From Scytonema tolypothrichoides VB-61278 (GTDB lineage Bacteria > Cyanobacteriota > Cyanobacteriia > Cyanobacteriales > Nostocaceae), in the NCBI RefSeq assembly GCF_000828085.3, contig NZ_JXCA02000001.1, forward strand, positions 782,742 to 846,741: a stretch of DNA of 64,000 nt, in the 5' to 3' direction. This document shows, piece by piece, positions 47,171 through 55,894 of the stretch (the stretch's first letter is position 1; every line of letters begins with the position of its first letter). The notes beneath the pieces are model-generated. The model did no database searches. It was not told the DNA's origin and saw only the letters and a program-made list of their open reading frames with translations. The position numbers were made by a program, and so were the translations under genes.

Positions 47171-47716
47171 AATAACTGGTAACTGATAAGTTGTTGTTCA
47201 CACGAATGGATTTCTCACTTCAAAAAGAGAGAATACTAATTTCCCAGAAGAAACTGAAAGTTCAGCTGCGCGAATTATTCGAGCAAGATTTCTTACGTCC
47301 ACTCAATGGGGACGACATGAAGCTGATATGTTTAAAATTCTTCTTGATCAGGAAGGAAACTTACCAATATGTCGCCAGTCAGAGAGAAATATCTTTGATG
47401 GACTTACCTATGGAACAGTATCAACGGTTGTGATGAATTTGAGCGAAAGAAAACTGATTTTTTCACAAGGTAATCCTCGTAATAGGACGTTTTCTTATGT
47501 CTCAATTTGTTAACTCACATCTTGCACCAAGAAAAATTGATGGTATTTCGTTACTCAGTGTTAGACCAGAAAGTCTTATTGAGCGAGAAAAACCAAGAAA
47601 AAATATGTAGCTTTATAATGCATCTTTTTAGCTTCTACGGATTTCTACGGTTAGGTGCAAGATATGAGCCTCTAACTAGCGCAAGAAACCGCTAGTAACA
47701 TATGAAAGAAACACTC
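47171..47716. other. Gene-poor stretch with short, shifted open frames
   Basis: Three short open frames (47191-47433, 47328-47513, 47507-47695) lie in two frames. The second reads ARIIRARFLTSTQWGRHEAD and FKILLDQEGNLP, which look gene-like but have no upstream start and match nothing I know. It may be a decayed gene. No other feature was recognised. Confidence 0.35.
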
Positions 47717-47717
47717 T

Positions 47718-47761
47718 TTCCCTGTTCCCTGTTCCCTGTTCCCTGTTCCCTGTTCCCTGTG
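47718..47761. repeat. Heptanucleotide tandem repeat (TTCCCTG)6
   Basis: Six perfect TTCCCTG units, the longest heptamer array in the window. It lies about 75 bases beyond the TetR-family gene's 3' end. Confidence 0.9.
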
Positions 47762-47834
47762 TTTCTTAGGAGTTAATGGGATACAGAATATTTTTTGACC
47801 CTCCGTCCCCTCTAACCATTTGTTATGCATCATT

Positions 47835-48482
47835 TCAGGCTTGTCGCACACCAGCCAAAATCAATGCGATCGCCTCTTGAGAATGTTGTTCTAACATTGC
47901 TTTACTCAAAAGCCTCTTACCTTGAGGATAATGCTGAATATTTCCAACGCCAATAAAGTAGAACAAGCAAGTTCCCATAATGTTAATGGCTGATTGGAAG
48001 GGATCGAGTTTGCGAAACGCACCTGTGGTGACTCCTCGTTCTAAAATTTCAACCAATATTTTGTCAATACCAACAGAACTACTGCGTTTGTAATATTGCC
48101 CTTGATTTTGCACTGCTTCGTGAAACATAATCATCGGTAACTTGGGATTGCGCGATACACAATCGAGCAATGCTTTGAGAAATGTCTCCAAGGCAGCTTC
48201 AGGAGAAAGATGATCCAAATCTAATTGAAGACTTGTTTGCACAAGATCTGAGTGCGATCGCTCCAACACTGCCTGATACAAACCTTCCTTATCCTTAAAG
48301 TAGTAATAAATCATTGACTTTGCCACACCCGTTTTAGCAGCAATTGCTTCTGTTCTGGCGGCGGTTAAACCATGCTTCGCAAACTCTTCTTGGGCTGCTG
48401 CCAAAATCACAGCTTGAGTTGCCTCGGCATCTCGGACTTGCTTGGTATTCAACGACTTTGCAGCTTTTGTTTGACGTGCCAC
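47835..48482 (-). CDS. TetR/AcrR-family transcriptional regulator
   Basis: The 215-residue protein has an N-terminal helix-turn-helix (ATQAVILAAAQEEFAKHGLT, ARTEAIAAKTGVAKSMIYYY, FKDKEGLYQAVLERSHSDLV) of the TetR type. The C-terminal helical domain should bind a small ligand and dimerise. It is divergent from a flavin monooxygenase gene, and both start regions carry the same 18-bp motif. That pattern suggests it represses itself and the monooxygenase until an aromatic or related effector binds. The ligand is unknown. Confidence 0.9.
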   Translation of the reverse strand: MARQTKAAKSLNTKQVRDAEATQAVILAAAQEEFAKHGLTAARTEAIAAKTGVAKSMIYYYFKDKEGLYQAVLERSHSDLVQTSLQLDLDHLSPEAALETFLKALLDCVSRNPKLPMIMFHEAVQNQGQYYKRSSSVGIDKILVEILERGVTTGAFRKLDPFQSAINIMGTCLFYFIGVGNIQHYPQGKRLLSKAMLEQHSQEAIALILAGVRQA

Positions 48483-48497
48483 GGGTTTTTAGTTTGT

Positions 48498-48515
48498 CAA
48501 CAGACTTGTCAGTTA
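48498..48515. promoter_or_regulatory. Putative TetR-type operator near the regulator's start
   Basis: CAACAGACTTGTCAGTTA lies 16 bases upstream of the regulator ATG. It is the reverse complement of the site at 48706 at 16 of 18 positions and contains the imperfect dyad GACA-N4-TGTT. Confidence 0.55.
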
Positions 48516-48576
48516 GTATAGCCTCTAATTGCATTTTGCCGAATCAAAAAAAAAGGGGTGTAAGGGGGTAAGGGTA

Positions 48577-48625
48577 TAGGGGTGTAGGGAAAATGAATTA
48601 GTAGGGCTACACCCCTACACCCCTA
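48577..48625. repeat. GC-rich inverted repeat between the two operators
   Basis: TAGGGGTGTAGGG (48577-48589) and CCCTACACCCCTA (48613-48625) are perfect 13-bp inverted arms with a 23-base loop. It lies mid-way between the divergent genes. Confidence 0.65.
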
Positions 48626-48705
48626 GTTTTGGTCAATTGTCAGCTTTTTTCGACCAAATAGTCAGTTGACAAGAGAGCCAAAAATCTGTGAATATCAATT
48701 TTAAT

Positions 48706-48723
48706 CAACTGACAAGTCTGTCG
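48706..48723. promoter_or_regulatory. Putative TetR-type operator near the monooxygenase start
   Basis: CAACTGACAAGTCTGTCG ends 14 bases before the monooxygenase ATG. It holds the dyad GACA-AGTC-TGTC and matches the site at 48498 in inverted orientation. Confidence 0.6.
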
Positions 48724-48737
48724 ATTAGAAAAGAAAG

Positions 48738-49877
48738 ATGCAAACAACTAAGAAGATCATCATTATCGGCGGCGGAATTGGCGGTGCTGCGACTGCACTT
48801 GCTCTTCATAGAGCTGGTTTTGAAGCAGTTGTCTATGAGCGAACAAAGGAGTTGCGGGAGGTAGGGGCTGGTATTGCACTTTGGGCAAATGCCACACACA
48901 TCCTAAAAAATTTAGGCTTGTTGGAGGAGGCGCTGCGCGTTGGTTATCTGACAACAAACTATCAATTCAATTCCCAAAGCGGCAACTCATTGGTCAATAT
49001 ACCCGTTGATACCTTTGAGTTGCCTGTTATTGGAATCCATAGAGCTGAATTACATCAGCTATTGTGGCGTAATGTACCGCATGAAAAATTTGTTTTAGGA
49101 CAAACCTTTGAGCGATTTGAGCAAGAAGGAGAGAAGGTTCGCGCTTACTTCAGTTCTGGTTTAACAGTCCAGGGGGATGCTTTGATTGGGGCTGATGGTT
49201 TGCGATCGCAGGTACGATCTGCCCTCCTCGGTGATCAACCACCCATCTATCGCAACTTTAAGACTTGGCGTGGTTTAACAGATTACGTTCCTAGAGGATA
49301 TCGTGCCGGCTACATTCAGGAATTTTTAGGGCGTGGCAAAGGCTTCGGTTTCATGATGCTGGGCAAAGGACGGATGTATTGGTACGCAGCAGCAACTGCA
49401 CCCCCAGCACAGCCAGATGCCTCAATTGGTCGTAAAAAAGAGCTTGAAACCATGTTTCAAGATTGGTTTGCATCGGTTCCTGAGTTAATTACAGCGACGG
49501 ATGAAGCCAATATTTTGACAACAGATTCGTATGATCGTGCCCCGACGAAATCTTGGAGCCAGCAGAATATTACACTACTGGGTGATGCTGCACATCCAAT
49601 GCTACCAACTATGGGACAGGGAGCATGTACAGCATTGGAGGATGCGTTTGTAGTCGCTAAGTGTCTGAAAGAGCAAGCAAATCCAACAGCCGCTTTTCAA
49701 CAGTATGAGTCAGAACGGTTTCCTCGCACAAAGTTAATCGTTGAACAATCCTTGCGGGCAGGAAAAATGGGTGAATTAAATAATCCTTTTGGTGTGGCAT
49801 TACGAAACACATTTATGAAGCTCATGGGAGCAACTATCAGCAACAACTTCAAGTCGCTTCATGCTTACAGACCTTAA
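48738..49877 (+). CDS. FAD-dependent monooxygenase (salicylate hydroxylase-like)
   Basis: The 379-residue protein has the three motifs of class A flavoprotein hydroxylases: the dinucleotide fold IIIIGGGIGGAATALALHRAGF, the DG motif (GDALIGADGLRSQVR) and the GD motif (ITLLGDAAHPMLPTMGQGAC). Such enzymes use NAD(P)H and O2 to hydroxylate aromatic or related substrates. No membrane segment is seen. It is divergent from a TetR regulator with matching operators, which suggests inducible expression; the substrate cannot be deduced. A degenerate WD40 gene fragment follows immediately. Confidence 0.88.
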   Translation: MQTTKKIIIIGGGIGGAATALALHRAGFEAVVYERTKELREVGAGIALWANATHILKNLGLLEEALRVGYLTTNYQFNSQSGNSLVNIPVDTFELPVIGIHRAELHQLLWRNVPHEKFVLGQTFERFEQEGEKVRAYFSSGLTVQGDALIGADGLRSQVRSALLGDQPPIYRNFKTWRGLTDYVPRGYRAGYIQEFLGRGKGFGFMMLGKGRMYWYAAATAPPAQPDASIGRKKELETMFQDWFASVPELITATDEANILTTDSYDRAPTKSWSQQNITLLGDAAHPMLPTMGQGACTALEDAFVVAKCLKEQANPTAAFQQYESERFPRTKLIVEQSLRAGKMGELNNPFGVALRNTFMKLMGATISNNFKSLHAYRP

Positions 49878-49880
49878 TGA

Positions 49881-50090
49881 GAATCCGTCGCCATCAGCCC
49901 AGATGGCAAAACCCTTGCCAGTGGTAGCAATGACAAGACTATCAAACTGTGGAATCTGGCAACCGGAAAACAAATCCGCGCCCTCACAGGGCATTCTAGT
50001 CCGGTTAATTCCGTCGCCTTTAGCCCAGATGGCAAAACCCTTGTCAGTGGAAGTTATGACAAAACCATCAAAATTTGGCGGCTACGGTAG
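49881..50090 (+). pseudogene. 3' remnant of a WD40-repeat gene
   Basis: Frame 49881-50090 encodes [36 protein letters not shown] and a second blade [20 protein letters not shown], ending IWRLR and a stop at 50088. These are the last one and a half blades of a WD40 propeller. There is no start codon, and an in-frame TGA sits at 49878, directly after the monooxygenase stop codon. The rest of the gene is missing, probably through deletion or recombination. Confidence 0.75.
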
Positions 50091-50132
50091 TGATAAAATC
50101 GCTACAGCTAAAAACTACGCCAAAACCTGAGC

Positions 50133-50919
50133 GTGAAAACTGACAGCATCTTTTATCGTCTCTTTCAAGAATTTCCCAATATCTTCTTTGAACTGATTGG
50201 TAACTCTCCCGAAACAGCGAATCTCTACCAATTTTCTTCAGTTGAAGTCAAGCAAACAGCCTTCAGAATTGATGGTGTATTTCTTCCCATCCAAGATGAA
50301 GAAGTTCCGATTTATTTTGTCGAGGTTCAGTTTCAACCCGACACAGATATTTACTTACGTCTTGTGTCGGAAATTTCTTTATACTTACGCCAAAACAAAC
50401 GCAAAAATTCTTGGCGAGGAGTCGTGATTTATCCTAGCAGAGATATAGATAAAGGTGATAAACAAGATTTATGGGAATTGTTCCATAGCCAGCGTATCAG
50501 TCTCATTTACTTAGATGAATTAGGTGAAGCTGCATCACTGCCGCTAGGCATTGCTACGATAAAATTAGTAATTGAAGAGGAAGATACAGCCATTAGCACG
50601 GCTAGGGAATTAATCAACCGTATCCAGCCAGCCATCAGTAAATTTGCAACTGCCACAAAAACAATTACTAGAATTAATAGAAACAATCTTAGTTTATAAA
50701 TTTCCTAAAATGAGTCGCAAGGAGATAGAAGCAATGTTTGGCTTAAGCGATTTAAAGCAAACGCGGGTTTACCAAGAAGGACGTTTAGAAGCAAAATTAG
50801 AAGCTGTACCTAAGCTTTTAGCATTGAGCTTAACTGTGGAACAAGTAGCACAGGCTTTAGATTTAGATGTTGCACAAGTCCAGCAAGCAGAACAGCAAAC
50901 GCGATTAAATGAATTGTAA
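50133..50919 (+). pseudogene. Frameshifted Rpn/DUF2887 nuclease-like gene
   Basis: The first 169 codons encode a PD-(D/E)xK-type Rpn/DUF2887 protein (FYRLFQEFPNIFFELIGN, FRIDGVFLP, PIYFVEVQFQPD, WRGVVIYPSR). After the TTT at 50643-50645 the frame changes, and the usual family C-terminus continues in another frame (LLELIETILVYKFPKMSRKE, LGLSDLKQTRVYQEGR-like text, AQALDLDVAQVQQ) to 50919. One extra T would explain the shift. The start is GTG at 50133. The family is linked to recombination-promoting nucleases. It is either a broken gene or, less likely, a slippage site. Confidence 0.75.
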
Positions 50920-50932
50920 GGTAATTTTCAAA

Positions 50933-51193
50933 TTATTTTCTATAAACATCTTTTCGATGCTTGCACTGTAAAAGTTGCACGAGTTGACTTTCATCATCAA
51001 TCTCAAGCGCGAACTCTATAATCACCAACTCGGATACGATACTCGTTATCAGAGCCTTTTAATTTGATAACTCCATCGGGACGCAGTTCATCTGTAAGAT
51101 TTTGGATTTTTCAAAAACGCGTTTTATAACATCATTTGGCAAGTCGTCAATCTGCTTTTGTACCGACTTTGAAATAACGATAGTGTAGCTCAT
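50933..51193 (-). pseudogene. RelE/ParE-type toxin gene with two frameshifts
   Basis: The toxin ATG (51193-51191) overlaps the antitoxin stop as ATGA. The protein begins MSYTIVISKSVQKQIDDLPN and then breaks near 51106-51111; the family text resumes in a second frame (LRPDGVIKLKGSDNEYRIRV, GDYRVR), breaks again near 51003-51012 and ends in a third frame with EIDDESQLVQLLQCKHRKDV and a stop at 50933. Single-base changes in an A/T run and a GCGC stretch explain both. The mRNA-cleaving toxin should therefore be inactive. Confidence 0.75.
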
Positions 51194-51438
51194 GATGCTT
51201 GATTTGAGCGGTTAGCAAGATATTCATCCAGAGTCGTGTACTCACCAACTGTATACTCAGCACGAACTGCTTGAATTTCTGCCTGTGTTTCTGCATCATC
51301 TTCGTACAGTGCTTCTTCAGTTTCAACAATTTGTTGCTCAATTATCTCTTGAAGTTGACGTTTTTCTTCTAAATTCAGGGAAGATATCACTTCTGCTAAA
51401 GCTTCCAAGGAGAGTTGTAGTTTAACAATGGCTGGCAT
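51190..51438 (-). CDS. Antitoxin of a RelE-type module
   Basis: The 82-residue acidic protein (MPAIVKLQLSLEALAEVISS then LNLEEKRQLQEIIEQQIVET) is the antitoxin type that precedes RelE/ParE-family toxins. Its stop codon overlaps the toxin ATG (ATGA), the usual coupling. The frame is intact although the toxin is broken by two frameshifts, so the protein may persist as a harmless orphan or protect against a related toxin elsewhere. Confidence 0.7.
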   Translation of the reverse strand: MPAIVKLQLSLEALAEVISSLNLEEKRQLQEIIEQQIVETEEALYEDDAETQAEIQAVRAEYTVGEYTTLDEYLANRSNQAS

Positions 51439-51525
51439 TTTTCTCCAATTGGTTTTGTTGTTTTTCGTATTCTTAGACTATGAGGTTTGCCTCATACTCT
51501 CTGTTGGGTACAATACAAGTCGATT

Positions 51526-51834
51526 GTAGGGGCACAGCATACTGTCATTGGTGTCAACTTAACGTTTAAGCCTTAATTCCACGTTGATTTAACCTCACCC
51601 CCCTTTGGGTTCACCAGTCGCCTAGGTCGGGAAAGCCGTCATTCGCGCTGGATTCACCGTAAAGCTACGCTTCACCTTCCCTCTCCGAACTCGCGGAGAG
51701 GGGAGGTTTTGGCGCAAGACAAAACCGGGGTGAGGTTACGCGACAATTGTGGGTGACTAAAATAAAGCATCTCGGTAACGTAATAACAAGAGTTTCAGCT
51801 TAAGTTGACACCAATTAGCATACTGTGCCCCTAC
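51526..51834. mobile_element. MITE-like element with 37-bp imperfect terminal inverted repeats
   Basis: The left end (51526-51562) starts GTAGGGGCACAGCATACTG and the right end (51798-51834) is its near reverse complement, ending CTGTGCCCCTAC. An inner pair, AACCTCACCCC (about 51590) and GGGGTGAGGTT (about 51728), lies inside. A dispersed repeat (CCCTTTGGGTTCACCAGTCG, 51601) is nested in the middle. No transposase frame fits the 309 bases. A clear target-site duplication was not seen. Confidence 0.7.
51601..51634. repeat. Dispersed 36-bp repeat nested in the MITE-like element
   Basis: It begins CCCTTTGGGTTCACCAGTCG and ends near GGTCGGGAAA, matching the copies at 37804 and (inverted) 31261 with few differences. 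Its position inside the element shows it arrived later or was carried along. Confidence 0.65.
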
Positions 51835-51847
51835 CTTATGCTACGCA

Positions 51848-53875
51848 CTACAGATTCTTCAAGTAATCCAAAAGCGCCTCATTCACCAAATTAGTCATCG
51901 GCTTCCCTTGACGCTGAGAGATTTCCTTCAATCTGTTGTAAACCTCATCTTGCAGGGTGACGCGATGGCGGTTTTTGCTTGTTGCAATCGTTGTGTTAGC
52001 GATCGCCACTTCCTGACGTTCACTCTCTTCTGTAATTGCTGCAGTCGTAGAATCTGCCATTGTCTCAACTAAACCATCAGCATCGTCTGTGATTTCTGGT
52101 GGTGCAACGGTTTGAGATTCGTAGTTAGCAGCAAACTCGCGGATGGCATCAAAACCAACTCTGTCGCAAAAATCACCAAATTTTTCTTCCGTCTGGCGCT
52201 GCTGTTTGAAGTAAACAAAAATCGGTTCTAGCTGGGTTTCTATATCATTATCGTGCAGTCGTTCCATATAAGGTAACGCCAGCCGTGTTTGATTTGGCGA
52301 ACCTCCCAGCCAAACTTGGTAAGATTCCGGTGCACTTCCTACAAAGCCAAGTTCTGCCATGTAAGGACGAGCACAACCGTTGGGACAACCCGTCATTCTT
52401 ACCACAAAATGCTCATTTTGTAAACCCACTTTATCCAAAAGAGCGCGAATTCGCTCTAAAATTCCTGGAATTGCCCGTTCTGATTCGGTGATAGCCAAAC
52501 CGCAAGTGGGCAAAGCTGGGCAAGCCATTGCATACCGTACCAGGGAGTCAATTTTTTCTGGTTCAAAAATGACGCCGTGACTGCTAAGAATTTTTTGAAT
52601 CGCTTGCTTGTTCTTTGGTTCAATATCGTAGAGGACGAGGTTTTGGTGGGGTGTTAGGCGGATGGGCAAGTTATACTTTTCGACAATTTCCCGCAAAGCT
52701 GTTTTGAGTTGGAAGTCGCCTTCATCCTTAACTCGACCGTTGTCGATGGAAAGACCCAGAAATAGTTTACCGTCGCCTTGTTCATTCCAACCGAGGAAGT
52801 CATGATATTTAAACTCTGGCAAGGGCTTGAAAGGTGCGAGTGACTTGCCAAAGTATTCTTCGACTTGGGAACGGAACTTATCAACGCCCCAATCGTGGAT
52901 GAGATATTTTAACCTGGCGTGACGACGGTCAGTGCGATCGCCATAATCTCTTTGAGTCGCAACAATCGCCTTAACAAGATCGTAAACGTCATCTTTCTCT
53001 ACATAGCAAATCGGATCTGCTACTCTAGCAAAAGTTTCTTCTTTATTATGTGTGCGTCCTAAACCACCGCCAGCAAAGACATCAAATCCCTCTAACTCTC
53101 CCTTGTCATTGGTTATGACAACCAAAGTCAAGTCTTGGCTATACAAATCAATCGAATTATCTCCTGGAACTGTCACACAAGCTTTGAACTTGCGCGGCAT
53201 ATAGTAAGTTCCGTAGATGGGTTCTTCCTTGTCGTGAAAGATTGTGCCAGTCCCATTTTTCTCTCGCGCCGCCTTCACCTCTGGGTTTTCCTCAGCACTA
53301 ATTGCCATTTCCCCATCTAGCCAAATTTCGTAGTAAGCACCAGTTTGGGGTGTTAGCAAGTTAGCAATATTATCCGCGTAATCCCAAGCGTACTGATACT
53401 CAGGCTTATTTTTGAAAGGTGCGGGAGGTGCCATGACGTTGCGGTTCAAGTCCCCACAAGCGCCCAAGGTTGAACCCATATTCTTGATTATGGCAGCAAA
53501 TGCTGCCTTAAGATTTTTCTTTAAAATTCCATGCACCTGAAACCCTTGACGAGTCGTTACTCGTAAAGTGTTATTCCCATATTCATCTGCCAGCTTATCT
53601 AAAGTCAGATACAGCTGCGGTGGGACTAACCCACCCGGATTTTTCGTCCGCAGCATGAATTGGTAGTCTTTTTCTTGTCCCTTAACCCGATTATCACGAT
53701 TATCTTGCTGGTAAGAACCATGAAACTTTAATATTTGTATAGCATCTTCACTAAAGTGAGTTGTATCTTGAAGTATTTCGGTTGCTACAGGTTCACGCAA
53801 AGAATTGCTGCGTTCCTTGATTGCTTCTACTTTGGAAGGCTTACGGCTTGTGGTCAGAGGAGCAGATTTAACCAT
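51848..53875 (-). CDS. sir: Ferredoxin-sulfite reductase with C-terminal ribbon-helix-helix-like tail
   Basis: The enzyme reduces sulfite to sulfide with six electrons from ferredoxin, using siroheme and a 4Fe-4S cluster. Cluster ligands are CPALPTC and GCPNGC; other family blocks are [34 protein letters not shown] and [14 protein letters not shown]. The family part ends near residue 590. After an acidic Ala/Thr/Glu linker, the last 40 residues ([36 protein letters not shown]) look like a ribbon-helix-helix DNA-binding unit. The ATG at 53875 ([17 protein letters not shown]) is preferred to 53938. Confidence 0.92.
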   Translation of the reverse strand: MVKSAPLTTSRKPSKVEAIKERSNSLREPVATEILQDTTHFSEDAIQILKFHGSYQQDNRDNRVKGQEKDYQFMLRTKNPGGLVPPQLYLTLDKLADEYGNNTLRVTTRQGFQVHGILKKNLKAAFAAIIKNMGSTLGACGDLNRNVMAPPAPFKNKPEYQYAWDYADNIANLLTPQTGAYYEIWLDGEMAISAEENPEVKAAREKNGTGTIFHDKEEPIYGTYYMPRKFKACVTVPGDNSIDLYSQDLTLVVITNDKGELEGFDVFAGGGLGRTHNKEETFARVADPICYVEKDDVYDLVKAIVATQRDYGDRTDRRHARLKYLIHDWGVDKFRSQVEEYFGKSLAPFKPLPEFKYHDFLGWNEQGDGKLFLGLSIDNGRVKDEGDFQLKTALREIVEKYNLPIRLTPHQNLVLYDIEPKNKQAIQKILSSHGVIFEPEKIDSLVRYAMACPALPTCGLAITESERAIPGILERIRALLDKVGLQNEHFVVRMTGCPNGCARPYMAELGFVGSAPESYQVWLGGSPNQTRLALPYMERLHDNDIETQLEPIFVYFKQQRQTEEKFGDFCDRVGFDAIREFAANYESQTVAPPEITDDADGLVETMADSTTAAITEESERQEVAIANTTIATSKNRHRVTLQDEVYNRLKEISQRQGKPMTNLVNEALLDYLKNL

Positions 53876-54205
53876 TAGAGTGGTACACAGTTTTTTCAAA
53901 TAACGATCACAATGTGCCGTAAAGTACTTCAGAAGCACCCTTTCGGCTTATTTATTTCCGATAATCCGGTCGGAATCAGGAGAAATACAATAATTTTAAC
54001 ATGCCAAAAAGCCGGGTTTTTCAGCGATGCAACACTTAGATAAACCCAGCAATATTACTTATAATATGAGTTATGAGTCTTGACTAATCATTTGCCGCTT
54101 GAAAATAGGCAAATGATTAGTCTATGATTTCTCAACCTAACAGGATATCGTTCCTGTCAGAATTCGCTAATGGCTGTAGTTCAACCCGACAATTGAACTA
54201 CAGCT

Positions 54206-54751
54206 TTACCTAAAGCGATAGCCAACACCACCACTGACGTTGAGAGCAGAAGCAGGGCTATTTTTGTAAGCATCAACTCCTAAGGTAGTATTGCCATAGA
54301 CAATAAAGCTGTTACCAACTTCTGATTCTACGCCAGCAGTCAGCGCGACTCCATCTTTGTTGCCCAATGGACTTGCTTTACCATCTTTCTCCACAAAAGA
54401 GTAACCAGCACCAAAGTAAAGATTGGTACCTTTACCAATTCCTAAATCTGCGGAAATTTGTGGGATGATAGCAGTTGTTTCTTCACCCCAGAGGAGTTGA
54501 CCGCGTGCAGACAAAGGTGTGTCTCCTAATTTATAGCGACCTGTGACATTTCCACCAACAGCTGCAGCATCACCCTTTTGCCCACCATTGGTGAGACCAG
54601 CAGAACCACCAACACCAACATAGCTAGCGTCAGTACCGTTTTGTGTTGGTCGAGGCAAAGCAGAAGCTTGACCCGCCGAGAGAAAAATAGGAGCAACGAC
54701 AACAGAAGACAATGCAGAAATTGTCACAAAAGACTTAAGCAAGCGTTTCAT
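54206..54751 (-). CDS. Outer-membrane barrel-like protein
   Basis: The 181-residue protein has a signal peptide (KRLLKSFVTISALSSVVVAP, cleavage near ASA-LP) and a series of alternating beta strands: GGNVTGRYKLGD, LSARGQLLWGE, TNLYFGAGYSFVEKDG, KDGVALTAGVESEVGNSFIV and ALNVSGGVGYRFR. It fits a small eight-stranded outer-membrane barrel. Similar short proteins are common in cyanobacteria and unnamed. The gene is isolated by gaps of about 270 bases on each side. Confidence 0.72.
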   Translation of the reverse strand: MKRLLKSFVTISALSSVVVAPIFLSAGQASALPRPTQNGTDASYVGVGGSAGLTNGGQKGDAAAVGGNVTGRYKLGDTPLSARGQLLWGEETTAIIPQISADLGIGKGTNLYFGAGYSFVEKDGKASPLGNKDGVALTAGVESEVGNSFIVYGNTTLGVDAYKNSPASALNVSGGVGYRFR

Positions 54752-55030
54752 AATCTTTACCGATATTTTGTAGGTATTGATTTTTAATACATGTCGAAAA
54801 ACTAACTACAAAGTTCCAGATATTTTCTAAAAAAATTTCTTGTCTGTTGTTATTAATGCAGAATATATCAAGTAGTTTTTCTAGATCTAAATAAGGGTTT
54901 TATTATTACATGGTGTCATTTTTTTATCCGGAACTTTGTTTTTAAAAGTAGACACTTATTTGACTGGCACATAATTCTCATCCCACAGATACGGGTCTGG
55001 GGGGATTTCGCGAGATTCAGTCAGTTTTGA

Positions 55031-55894
55031 TTAAGGATTGCAGTACAGACATTGTGCTGGGTCTGCCTTTTCTAATCCATCTGGGAATAACTTTTCTTGA
55101 GAAAATCCACATTTTTGACATTTATATACTGCTGCAATAGTTAGTTGTGTGGGTCCGTGACAATACGCGCAAGGCAATCCTTTTATCCTTTGAACTAGTT
55201 CAAAACCGGGACAAGAACAGTTGGGACAAGCATGATTTAGTTTTCTGACTAAGTCATGAGTCGATGCAGCAATATTTTTCATCCTTGTGGGATTATATAA
55301 AGCCCGCATATCTGTTTCTATATAAACCTTGCCATCTTTGGAACTGTTTAAAGCAAATTGAACTGCTTGCACAAGTTCCTCTCTAGTCTTGATACCTTTG
55401 ATAATTTCATCTTGACTTCTGGGTGAGGAACTCAAGCTTACGACTAGGGCGTGTTCGGGAAAGCCAATTGCATCTGCAAAATCTTGTGCTTCTTCTAAAC
55501 TGTTCACAATCCTATGATTAAAGTTCGTTTCAGTAGAAATTTCTTGACCAATAATTTCTAGTCCGTTTGTTTTGTCTAATAAAATGACAACTTCCCGATT
55601 ACAAGGAATAAATGGGCTACCAGGGTGAGGACCAAATGTACCTTCACTAGCTATTGCTAAAGTCTCACCTGTTATAGTTAATGCTGTTTCTGCTTTGAGC
55701 CTTGCTGCTTCGATTTGCGTTCCTACCCGTTTAATTTCCCTTGTAAATGTACCAAAACGGTCAGTATCAAAGTCTTTGGGAACTATGACTTTGATGCCTA
55801 ACTCTTGTTCAAGGATAGGAGCAATGACTTTCTCCTTATGATGCATTGTCGCTAATACTGCTACTCGGTTGGTAAATAGAGGATAATGATTCAT
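55031..55894 (-). CDS. DUF6671 protein with two zinc-ribbon-like motifs
   Basis: The 287-residue protein matches DUF6671: VAVLATMHHKEKVIAPILEQ, IASEGTFGPHPGSPFIPCNR, MRALYNPTRMKNIAASTHDL and HACPNCSCPGFELVQRIKGL. The C-terminus holds CPNCSCPGF, CAYCHGPTQL, CQKCGFSQ and CLYCNP, consistent with two zinc knuckles. The function is unknown; an RNA- or nucleotide-related role would be a guess. No signal peptide or membrane segment is present. Confidence 0.78.
   Translation of the reverse strand: MNHYPLFTNRVAVLATMHHKEKVIAPILEQELGIKVIVPKDFDTDRFGTFTREIKRVGTQIEAARLKAETALTITGETLAIASEGTFGPHPGSPFIPCNREVVILLDKTNGLEIIGQEISTETNFNHRIVNSLEEAQDFADAIGFPEHALVVSLSSSPRSQDEIIKGIKTREELVQAVQFALNSSKDGKVYIETDMRALYNPTRMKNIAASTHDLVRKLNHACPNCSCPGFELVQRIKGLPCAYCHGPTQLTIAAVYKCQKCGFSQEKLFPDGLEKADPAQCLYCNP

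Noticed and set aside
47191-47695. Three overlapping short frames as genes
   Set aside because: They lie in two frames with no ribosome-binding sites and no known family; a decayed gene is possible but unsupported.
49861-50130. 89-codon frame overlapping the monooxygenase end
   Set aside because: It is a shifted reading of the WD40 fragment, whose true frame gives clean propeller blades.
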